This document shows positions 33,084 to 42,720 of a stretch of DNA of 64,000 bases, in pieces. Position 1 is the first letter of the stretch. The number at the start of each line of letters is the position of its first letter. The position numbers and the translations under genes were made by a program. Source of the stretch: Strigamia acuminata (Eukaryota > Arthropoda > Chilopoda > Geophilomorpha > Linotaeniidae); the NCBI GenBank assembly GCA_949358305.1, contig OX442315.1, positions 12,178,427-12,242,426 of the forward strand, read 5' to 3'. Below the pieces are notes generated by a model. The model saw nothing but the letters and a program-made list of their open reading frames with translations, was not told the origin of the DNA and ran no database searches.

Positions 33084-36000
33084 ATGGAAGCGGGAAGTTT
33101 ATGCTCGGTCGCGTCTCCGCAGGTAAATTTGGGCGGCTTTTACGAATTTTTGCGATATTTTTGTCAATGAATCGCGTCCGTGGTCGTACGTGTGCACACA
33201 TGTGGTCGTCGAACAACGCGCATGGATTTTTGTGTTTGGTCGCGGGAGTGTACGTGAGTGAGCGTTTGCGGTGTAACGTGGATGATTTTTACCCGATCGA
33301 CGGCGAACGAGGTTTATTAAAATTAGACGAATGTATACATTTTTTATTTATTGATTTATACACGATTCATCGATTCATATGCACACGTGTATACCGTATT
33401 GGTCCACTCGTTGCCACGCACCGTCGTCGAGCACGGATTTGTGGTCGTTTTCAAATCGCGCGTTTAGAGCGGAATATGCCGACACAAACGAAAAATGTTT
33501 TTATTTTTATTTTTATTTTTTATTTTCTCTCCCTTACAGACATCCGACGCAAACAAAGAGACGGAAGGTGGGAAGATGGAAAATGAAAAATTAGAAACCG
33601 AGGAGGGGTCAACCGAAGTTGCAACCACGATGACGGTGAGTGGAAAAATTGTCTCACGATTAACAATATTATTATTATTATTATTATTGATGAAAAATAG
33701 ATAAACAAACACATAAATAAATAAATATTTCTGCCTAATTCGCGAAATAAAAATAGAAAATAATTTATTTATTTCCGCGCGGACATTAAAAATTGATTCA
33801 TATCACGTGTAAAAATTTCATTTTTTTAAATTTAATTTTTTTGTCCCATTTATGCGCGATCTCTTATCTGTGCCAATTTTAAGCAATGACAAACGGTCCC
33901 GATTCTCCAACCATTTAACAGCATCGAATGCCAATTGCAAAGTAGTGATCAAATTTTTCTTCCGACAATTAAATCTGAGATCCGTGGAGAGGGGCCACGT
34001 CGGGATAGGAATAAATTCTAATATCCGCGTGGAAATGGGCACGGTCCGGGGTACGGACCCGCTATTTTCCATTTTTCTAAACTTTCTTTGTTTTATTTTA
34101 TTTTATTTATTTATTTTTTAAACGCTGATTTATTCATACACATTCGTATCGTTCCAGGACACGGAACCGCACGTGGACGAGAGGTTGGTCACTGTGGAAG
34201 CGTCGACGGCGGTGAGTGAAAGAATTGGCCCATAATCAAAATTAATTTTGCGAGGATAAGCTTTCGTTGCTGGTTCTGGCGCGATCGACGCAATTGTGAC
34301 CCATTCTCCCATGTTTGTGCGCGCGAAAATACGCGAACACGCGCGTCCAATTTTTTGTCGTTCGACGCCCCGCGTCTCAATTTGTTTTACGTGTCCACTC
34401 CCTTCCCTCCCCCCCCCCCCATCCCCCCCCCCATTTTTTTTTTTCTTTTAATTGATTTTTCTTTTTCTTTTTCTATTTTTATTCATTTTTTTATTTTTAT
34501 TTTTATTTTTTGTTTTTATTTTTATTTTTTTATTTATTATATTTGCTCGTTTTTAATCAGGCCACAATGGACACATCTCGACGACGTCCAGTGGAGTCGA
34601 TTCTGGACGACTCGCAATCGCAACCAACAGAGCCGATGCTGGAGGAATCCCAAGACACGGAATTCAGCGAGTCTCAACCCTCCGAGTCCAGGGTGGTGTT
34701 GTACCACGAAAGGCTGGTGGAGAGGGTGGTGGAGAGGCGGGTGGATAGGCTGATAGAGAGGCGGGCAATAATGGAGGCCATCGTTGGAGATGCAGGGACG
34801 GTGAGTGAATTAGAATTAGAAAAATAGAAATTATACACCGTATATCTCCAAATAGTGCATCCACACGCTATCTGGGGACAAATTTTCTCATGTGTACGAT
34901 CAGAGGCCCGCGCGCGTTATTCGTGAACTAAAATTGTCCCACCGAAGACACGTGTACAAATCGAGGATACCGTTTATCTGTAAATAGCGCACCCGTGCGC
35001 TATTTAAAAATAAATGGTCCCGTGCGTTATTAAAGACCTGCGCTTCAATTCAAACAAACATGAAAAATTATAAGATTACGAAATTCGTCAATATTTAACA
35101 AAATTAACCAATTTTTTTGTCAAATTTGGTCAAAATTTAGTCAATTTCCATCAAAATTCGTCAATTTTCAACAACATTTCGTCAATTTTTTAACAATATC
35201 TTCGGAGACTTGACTATTGGTCCCGCGCGTAACGACGATCATGTTTCGGAAACGTAACAATCGGCCCCATGCGCTATACGGGACCCACACGTTATTCACA
35301 AAATCCGCATTCATCCCCACGCCTTAAAACAAGTCCGCGCGCTATCAAAGACCCGCAGAGTAATCACAGATATACTGTATACAGTATATGCATTTTTTTT
35401 TCTGTTTTGTTTCTTTTTCTTTTCAATCCGTTTGAATATTCACATTTGCTTGTTTCCTGTCAGGCCGCGTCCGAAGTCATGTCGAACGTCTTGTTTCGAG
35501 TCGCACAATGCATCGCGTCTTCCGGGGCACCGGACCATGAACCCGCAACTGCAACGGTAGGCTAAAGAATCAAAGTCGAGTTTACAAGAGTGTTCTTGAC
35601 TCTCATGTTTCCGACACGATCGGCGCAGACGAAATGTGAAAACGACCAACCAACGCGCGTCATCTCGAGTTAGGCGCGCACATCAAATGCGTGCTCTTTA
35701 CCGACACATTTAATGTCAGGGTCTATTTAAATTTAATTCATTTATTGGTTAATTTTTTCCTTTTCTTTTTTTTAGTACAAGTTAGTCATTTTAATTGTGG
35801 GCGTCTTTTTGGCCCCCTTTTTTCATTTTTATTTATTTATTTATTTATTTATTTATTTTTTAATTATGCACACATTTGTAATTATATTTACTCGTTTCTT
35901 ACCAGGACGGACCCAACGACGACGGTGCCTTGGACCTATCACAAAGCACGGGGCATTCCGTGTGGTCATCGAGCCTGCCACAAACGTGAGTTCCACGCGC

Positions 36001-38029
36001 TCTTCGGGTCTTGCACGCAACGTCTCACAATTTATTTATTTATTTTTTTTTTTTAGAGAAACGGATGGGACGGCGGATGAGATTGTGGGGGGGGTTGTGG
36101 ATGAGATCGTGGAGGAGGTGGGGAAGGCGAGGGCGGCGGAAGAGACTGTGTCGGAGACGGAAAAGGAGATGGCGGTGGAAGAGACTGTGTCGGAGACGGA
36201 GAAGGAGAAGGCGGTGGAAGAGACTGTGTCAGGGAAGGAGGTGGAGAAGGAGACGGTGGTGGAAGAGACTGTGTCGGAGACGGAGAAGGAGAAGGCGGTG
36301 GTAGAGACTGTGTCGGAGACGGAGAAGGAGAAGGCGGTGGAAGAGACTGTGCCGGAGAAGGAGGTGGAGAAAGAGATGGCGGTGGAAGAGACTGTGTCGG
36401 AGACGGAGAAGGAGAAGGCGGTGGAAGAGACTGTGTCGGAGACGGAGAAGGAGAAGGCGGTGGAAGAGACTGTGTCGGAGACGGAGAAGGAGAAGGAGAC
36501 GGTGGTGGAAGAGACAGTGGAGGAGATGGGAATAGTGTGGCCGGAGATGGAGGTGGAGTTGGAGAAGGAGAAGGAGACGTGGAAGGAAACGGCGGTGGAA
36601 GAGGCAGTGGAGGAGAAGGAAAAGGAGAAGGAGACGGCGACGGAACCGAAGAAGAGGAAGTGTGTGAGGAAAGGGGGTGCGAAAAAGAAACGGAAGACCG
36701 TTGAGAAGGTGGAAAAGGAAGTATTCGAGGTAACGTAGTAACTGACCATTTTATTTTGACAATCAACGTGATCGCGTTCCAATTTGAAATTGAAAAGCGA
36801 TCACGTTGATTTGACGTAAATTAATAATTCCCGCGCGCGCACTATAATTTAACCCGCAAATTTAATTTGCCGCGCGCGCATTGAGCGGATTGATCGTATG
36901 AATCCGACCCGCGCACAAACTTGGATTCGACATGCAATATCGTATATTTATTTGCCCGTCTGTTTGTTCGTTTATTCATTTATTTATTTTTTTTTTTCTC
37001 CAGTCGTTGCCCAGCACATCAGGGTGCACTTGGACGATGCCAAGCGTTGTGACGGTCCCGTCGTCACCAGACCTGTCACCGCCGCGGTCGCCACCACTTC
37101 AACCAACGGCGACATTAGGCAAAATGCCTTTAATGTGCCCCGTCGTGAGGTTGGAACGGCTGCAGTTGCCGATCCTCACACCAATGCCACGTCCTGTCAT
37201 GTCGGCGCCGTGCCCGGTTATGTCGACGCCGTGTTTCACCGTGCCACCATCTGAGCCCATCGCCCCCCCGCCGCCGCAAGAACAGCAACTGGCGCGTGTC
37301 ATCGCCAAGCCGCGAAGATCCGCGTCGAAGCGGCCCGCATCACCGTTATGGGAACCCGCGTCGAAAAGGTCGGAGACTCGAGTCACGCGGTCGACGGAAA
37401 AGGTAACCTGTCTGGTCTATTTGTCTTTGATCGTTTGTTCAATCGTTCCTTCCATTTCTTTCAGATACGAAAGGCATCTGCATCCCAGGGCTCGGTGGTG
37501 CCGTCTGGCAGGGCAGGACCGAGTGGGCTTCCGTCCAACCTTCCGTCCAACTTGTCGATGGAGTTGGATCGACGGTTCGAAGAGTTCCAGAAATGGGTGC
37601 TCCGGAAGGTGGGGGAGGTGGAGACGGGGGCGGTGCCAACACGGCAACGACGCCAGGGTGGAGGGAAAGGAAAGAAGGGAGAAAAACTCCGGACAGAGGG
37701 CGGGAAGTCGTTCTATTGTGCTCTGTGCGCCAAACAACCGGGTAATGAGAAACATACATTTGCTTATTTGTTTGTTTGTTTATTTTTTGTCTAATTTTTA
37801 TTTTTTTTTTATTTTTTTTTTTTCCTTTCCCCTCCCGCGTACCTTAGGGGTGTCGAAATACGGATATTTCAGCGAGGACGCGTACCGCCATTGGCGCCAA
37901 CATCACCACCTAGACGCAGTTAAGCGCGAGGATGAAATCTCCAAGAGAGTCAGGAAGCATCTGCGGGACTATTCGCGTAGACCCGATCTCCTGTTGCCGG
38001 TGGGTATTTAATCAATTAGTCGATTCGTT

Positions 38030-38060
<31 letters not shown>

Positions 38061-39071
38061 TTAATTTATTTATTTATTTATTTATTTTTTCCTCTGTTTC
38101 CTAGAAGTTGAAAAAAATGCACAAGGCCCTGAAACGGTGCCCATTCTGCATTGCGAGGCCTGTGGTTGACCGACTAGAGGACCACTGGTTGGTCAAACAC
38201 AGATATCGCATTGCATGGGCACCGGGGATGGGAGAGGGAGAGGGAGAGCGCGTCGGAGACAACGACGACGACGACGACGACAACGACGGTGATTCGGCGT
38301 CACGTTCATCATCTTTTCAACGAGGCGATGCGCAGGGAGAGGAACGGGTGTTGCGATCGAGGGTGGTTCCCGTCGCGGAAGGGGGCAGCGAACCCAACAG
38401 CGATCCCAACTATTGGGACGATAACCACGAAATGAAAATCTTTCGCGACGGGAGCATGCGGTTCTCCATTCATTCGCTTACTCTCCTGCTCTTTACGATA
38501 CGGGCTCAGGTTCAGGCGGAACAAGTATATATATTTTTATTTTTATTTTTATTTTTATTTTTATTTATTTATTTATGTATATATTTTTTTTATTTTTTAT
38601 TTTTTTTTTTAGTATTGGGGCGATCCCGACATCAAGACCCACTTACTCCGGATGCTGGGGATGTTAAACCAATGGAACGACATGTCGGTGAGTGAATCTA
38701 CCGCGCGCGTCTACGTCGACACTTTTCGGATATTGATTTTCCCGTTTTATTTGCAGAATAAAGATTTCTCGTTCGTTGATGAGGTGCTGATGAAGGAGAG
38801 GTTTGTCGTCGTCGGCGAGCCCGAGAACGACGAAGGAGAGGGGTGTGGAGAAGAGAGACGCCGGGAAGAAGAGCGTGAAACAGGTGAAAGGTGTGAAGAG
38901 GAAAAAGAAGACGACGAAGATTACAGAAACTCTGAATTTGAGGACGATGCGGAAAGTGATGAGGACGAAGACGAAGAAAAGAAACTGGCGAGGAAGGAGA
39001 AAGAGAAACGGGCAAGGAGCAAGAGAAAGAGGAAAGGAAAGGGAAAGTCGAGCGCCGGAAAGAAAAAGTGA
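33084..39071 (+). CDS. Large charged protein with CALC/CPFC two-zinc-finger core, 13 exons
   Basis: Exons 33084-33122, 33540-33635, 34158-34211, 34561-34800, 35464-35556, 35906-35985, 36057-36729, 37004-37402, 37465-37741, 37848-37999, 38105-38524, 38613-38687 and 38757-39071 keep one frame of 970 residues with GT-AG splicing at every junction. Residues ~200-400 are Glu-rich repeats (EETVSETEKEKAV), followed by a bipartite basic run (KKRK), a Pro-rich segment, then FYCALC, a helix-like AYRHWRQHHH, and RCPFCIARP with DHWLVKH: the same two fingers, cut by introns at the same points, as the small gene at 22501. The end is acidic then strongly basic (KRKRKGKGK). A nuclear DNA- or chromatin-binding role is inferred. 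The last exon has an in-frame alternative donor at 39067|39068 leading to 39166-39322. Family unknown. Confidence 0.75.
34409..34444 (+). repeat. Poly-C / poly-T tract in an intron
   Basis: Two runs of C (11 and 10 bases) separated by AT, followed by T10; a low-complexity intron segment. Confidence 0.8.
35825..35865 (+). repeat. (ATTT)n microsatellite in an intron
   Basis: About nine ATTT units in the intron before exon 6 of the large gene. Confidence 0.85.
36137..36512 (+). repeat. 39-bp tandem coding repeat
   Basis: Nine or so imperfect repeats of 13 codons (EETVSETEKEKAV), some extended by KEVEKE. The plus strand is almost pure purine apart from GTG/ACT codons, which leaves long Ser/Pro-rich frames open on the other strand; those are shadows. 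Confidence 0.85.
38029..38096 (+). repeat. (TTTA)n microsatellite in an intron
   Basis: About 16 TTTA units directly before the acceptor CTGTTTCCTAG of exon 11 of the large gene. Confidence 0.9.
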
Positions 39072-39165
39072 ATTCGCCTAATCTGCTCCTCAAATGTACG
39101 AATACATGTTTTAAATTTAATTTTAATTTATTTCACTCCTTTAAAACTCGTTCTTTTTTTTACAG

Positions 39166-39322
39166 ACAAATGGGCACGTCGGTGTTTGATAGCGACGCAA
39201 TCGTGTTGTTCGTTGTTCGAGCGCATCATTTTTCGGCACCCCCAATCACAACGATGTCTTCTCTCGCACACGTGGAATGTGGCAGCCTCGTCCACGTCGA
39301 GTCTGGTTCGAGTGGACTCTGA
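39166..39322 (+). CDS. Alternative last exon of the large zinc-finger gene
   Basis: The acceptor TTTTTTTTACAG opens this exon. If exon 13 is cut at 39067 (AAAAA|GTGAAT, just before its stop codon), the frame continues through QMGTSVFDSDAIVLFVVRAH to a TGA at 39320-39322, adding about 52 residues. The 98-bp intron and matching phase make this plausible; whether it is used needs transcripts. Confidence 0.4.
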
Positions 39323-39601
39323 CAAAACAGCGAAGCTACTCGAATTCTCGACGTCAGTGTGTTTGGTGTCGTCGTTGTTTCGGTCACACGAGTGGCGCCC
39401 TCTTCACGTCCGCGCGGAGAAACGCTAAAAATTGCGGACAGCGTTCCAAAACAATCAACGGTCATTCACAGCGAATTACTAATCTGACAATAATTTCTGT
39501 GTTCTTGGTGTTGTTTTTGATTACGGTGTTGTTCTTTTTAACAATCAAGCATGGTTCTGCGTTTAAAACACACCGATTTTATTTCTTTTTGTGCTTGTTT
39601 G

Positions 39602-39632
<31 letters not shown>

Positions 39633-40078
39633 TATTAGATTTCAAACAAACAGTTTTCCGGATCGAAACTAATTTTTTTTTTGCTTATATTTAATACTTC
39701 TGATAAAAAATAATAATTTATATTTTTCTGAGTTTACAACTTGCAGTTTTATTTTAGTTTTGGTGTGGTAGCATTTAATATTTGCGTGTTTGTTTGTTTG
39801 AATCTCGATTAGTCTGGTATAAAAGATGTTATGTTATGTTTGTTTATTTAATGCTGAATTTTAACAATATTGATTTAAAAAAATAATCGATAGATAATTT
39901 AACATGTGCATGTTAATTACAAACGAGTTTTAATGATTAAATATGATTATGAAAATTAAAATTAAAATTGAAAACGATTTGAAAAATTAAAAATGATTTA
40001 TTCACAAAAAAATAAAGAAATATGTATATATATATATAAAAACGAGTTGTTTACAAAAAAAAAAAGGAAAAAAAAAAA
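39323..40078. other. AT-rich intergenic stretch
   Basis: Contains a poly-T run at 39604-39627, (AT)n near 40023-40040 and poly-A near 40058-40078. No gene seen. Confidence 0.5.
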
Positions 40079-40496
40079 TTAAAAATTAAAGTGACGAGTT
40101 GCCATCTCGGCCGCGAACAAAGTTGCCCGTCGCACCTCCTCGGCTGCTTCGGATGAGGCTACGGCGGCATCGACAGCCTCTTCAATGGCGGCCACGACGT
40201 TGGGGTCAGTGACGTTGGCCGACGCGACGACCCCTGCCACCGCCGCCACCGACTCCCGTGTCGCTCTGGTCGACTGCGACAGAGTCATGGCCGCTGCGGC
40301 AGCCGCCGTGGCCACCATGACCAAGGACAACGCCGGGTCCCGCACTTGGGCGGCAAACTCAACCGACCCGGTCGCTGCGCGCAGTTGCACGCGCGCGTCC
40401 TTCCGCCTCCGCCGACGCACGAAGTGCCGCAATTCGATGTCGCATTATCGGCGGCCGTGGTGGCGGCGGAAGGCTGCAACAAAGAATAAATAAATA

Positions 40497-40535
<39 letters not shown>

Positions 40536-40713
40536 CGACCAATCGTGTCAATTTGCAATTTACTCACCTCGGTTGGGCGTCGCGTCTAAGTGCGAACTGC
40601 TGAGGGCGGGGTAGGGGCGACGCCCACATCTCGTTAATCGAGGGGACACCCCTCCACGCCGCCCTACCCCGTCCTCGGATTCGACGCGATCGTTCATCAT
40701 CACTGTCTGCCAT
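40079..40713 (-). CDS. Unrecognised two-exon gene, Ala-rich, with a probable frameshift
   Basis: Exon 1 is 40713-40568: ATG follows the acceptor TTTCCTAG and reads MADSDDERSRRIRGRGRAAW, ending at CCGAG|GTGAGT. Exon 2 begins at 40473 after TTTGTTGCAG and continues in phase (SLPPPPRPPIMRHR, then AEGRARATARSDRVG) to a stop near 40365. There the neighbouring frame takes over (EFAAQVRDPALSLVM) and stays open through an Ala-rich helix-like region to the stop at 40079. One missing or extra base in the run of G/C near 40360-40372 would make a single protein. It could be a sequence error or a real disabling change. No family is recognised. Confidence 0.5.
40494..40534 (+). repeat. (AATC)n microsatellite
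   Basis: About eight AATC units within the intron of the minus-strand Ala-rich gene. Confidence 0.85.
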
Positions 40714-40736
40714 CTAGGAAACAAAAATATAAAAAA

Positions 40737-40737
<1 letters not shown>

Positions 40738-40801
<64 letters not shown>

Positions 40802-40804
40802 ATA
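40738..40804 (+). repeat. (AAAT)n microsatellite with duplicated flank
   Basis: About 16 AAAT units, then a ~52-bp unit containing GATAAAAGATAATAAAAGTTG that is repeated once (about 40804 and 40856). Confidence 0.85.
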
Positions 40805-42165
40805 GATAAAAGATAATAAAAGTTGAACGAAATAAGCATAAATAAATAAATAAATAGATAAAAGATAATAAAAGTTGAACGAAATAAGCGGAGAAGAAAC
40901 TTGAGTCGAAGCTGGGATGCATGTTGACGGAACATATAAACCCGATGTCGGCAATAACACTGCACCGAGGATGATTTAACAACTTGAAATTGGAAATTCT
41001 GTTTGTTTTGAATTTTTAAATTTACCGTCTATTTGTTTGTTATTTTGATTGATTTTGTAGTGTTTTGTTTTGCGTTGTTCGGTCAGGCTAGATTGGACGT
41101 TGGTTTTCGAGTTATTGTGCCACAGTTGTTGCCGAAATCTGGTATGTATGTCGCGTTCCGTCAACGCGGAGGCGAGAAACACTCGCTACGCTTCATCGCG
41201 CCCGTCTGTCTAATTATTTGTTTGTTTGTTCGCTCCTCCTCAAATTCGTCTATCGAACAATTGTTCAAACCCTCGATCGATAAATTGCCGAATTGATTCA
41301 ATTCGGACAAATTCCCTCCGGAAACAATCGATTGTTTACTTACGGTAAATGCGCGAGTCGAGGTGCTTCGTTTGCTTCGCTGTGGTTAATGGTTCCGACA
41401 CCGGGTTAAACGCGTCGCTAGCGTCGCGTGTATACAACCGCGCGTGTTTGAAAAATAAAATGGGTGAAAATTAAAGAAAAAATATTTATTGGTGAATTAT
41501 TAAAATAATTGATAAATTAATTAATTAAAAGAAAAAGAAAAAGAAAAAAAAAAATAAAATAAAATAAAATAAAATAAAATAAATAAATAAGTTTGGCCGT
41601 TGCCGCCATCTGTCGCGTGGACTCATCCACTCACTTGCTCACACTCGCTCACTGTCGACCAACCGTGTGAGAACGTTAAAAGGTAAGTTAACCATTTCAC
41701 ATATTCACATACACACATACACACACAAAACTCGCCCACCCGCACTCCTAAATGCACGTCCAAACACGCGCCCAAACGCATATCCACGTGGAATTTGGCG
41801 AGCCACGCGCGTAGCCATTTTTTATTTTTCCGCCCCACGTTGTTGTTGTCGTCGCCGCCAACAGAAACCAAGCGATATTGAGTTTAACGTCTCGCGCGGG
41901 GTTTTTGTTTTCTCTTTTTTCGGGAATTCCCGGTTCCCAGTACCGGAATAGCGTCTTTTCTTTCTTTTTCTTTTCGTCATAAATTATCGTTTTTATCAAT
42001 TTTTTAGTCAGTCAAAAGTGGCCATTCTCGTTATTGAAACGTAATAAAATATAACGTTTCGTTGACAAAAATGGCGTCTCGATTTCCAGGTTCCCGACAT
42101 TAAAACCATAATCCCGCGTGTTTTGTTTTCACTTTATTACTTTTTTTTTTTTTATTTTTTTTTTC
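40805..42165. other. Intergenic stretch, no supported gene
   Basis: AT-rich, with (AAAAT)n at 41550-41590 and CpG-rich pieces around 41160-41440. A GCCGCCATCTGTCGCG motif is at about 41600. No coding model supported. Confidence 0.4.
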
Positions 42166-42520
42166 ATGGAAGAAAAAATGGAACCCACCATGTCGTCTCC
42201 TGTCTCCATTTTGCAGTGCGTCGACTATAAGTCGCCGCCGTCGACGATCGGTAGTTCCCCGCCGCCGTCGACGATCATTTGTTCCGGGGCGTCTAATAAA
42301 CGTCGCTCGGTGGATTCGAAGAAAGCGGGCACTCCCGCAAAAAGAAGAAGGGTCAGTATTCTATCAAAATTATCGCCCACCTATTTATTTGTGTATTCGT
42401 TAATTCTCTTTCCTCGTTTTTCAGAGGTCGCTCTTGACACCAAGGACACCAGGTGCCAAGAAGGTGGAAAGAATAGTTGCGGACAAGATTGAGAAGGCGG
42501 TGATGAAAAGGATGAGGAGG
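42166..42520 (+). CDS. Start of a basic Ser/Pro-rich protein, cut by the gap
   Basis: Exon 1 (42166-42351) begins MEEKMEPTMSSPVSILQ and contains two PPSTI repeats and a nuclear-localisation-like run (NKRRSVDSKKAGTPAKRRR). Donor GGTCAGT, intron of 73 bp, acceptor TTTTTCAG at 42424; exon 2 continues in phase (RSLLTPRTPGAKKVERIVAD, then KIEKAVMKRMRR) into the N run. The first 62 codons and the join are convincing; the remainder is lost. It resembles in style the basic segments of the large zinc-finger gene upstream and could be another member of that group. Confidence 0.5.
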
Positions 42521-42720
42521 NNNNNNNNNNNNNNNNNNNNNNNNNNNNNNNNNNNNNNNNNNNNNNNNNNNNNNNNNNNNNNNNNNNNNNNNNNNNNNNN
42601 NNNNNNNNNNNNNNNNNNNNNNNNNNNNNNNNNNNNNNNNNNNNNNNNNNNNNNNNNNNNNNNNNNNNNNNNNNNNNNNNNNNNNNNNNNNNNNNNNNNN
42701 NNNNNNNNNNNNNNNNNNNN
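42521..42720. other. Assembly gap (200 N)
   Basis: Exactly 200 N, a typical fixed-size scaffold gap. The base after it is the start of the segment that repeats 17688-18604. Confidence 0.98.

Larger units (their letters stand above)
18605..42520. other. Probable misplaced contig interrupting the GTPase gene
   Basis: Sequence character changes at 18604/18605 and again at the N gap. Inside, (AAAT)n/(TTTA)n tracts are everywhere, introns are mostly longer (62-663 bp in the large gene), a GC-rich ~1 kb repeat family fills the first 10 kb, and none of these repeats occurs outside. Outside, the GTPase module repeats occur and none is found inside. It may come from another locus of the same genome or from another organism; I cannot tell which. 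The genes inside are annotated on their own merits. Confidence 0.8.

Noticed and set aside
36036-36782. Two long minus-strand Ser/Pro ORFs
   Set aside because: Shadows of the purine-rich 39-bp coding repeat on the plus strand, where splice sites and phase support coding.
18605-42520. A giant mobile element or integrated virus carrying thymidine kinase
   Set aside because: No terminal repeats, no replication or capsid genes seen, genes are spliced with host-like introns, and the flanking 917-bp identity plus N gap fit an assembly misjoin better.
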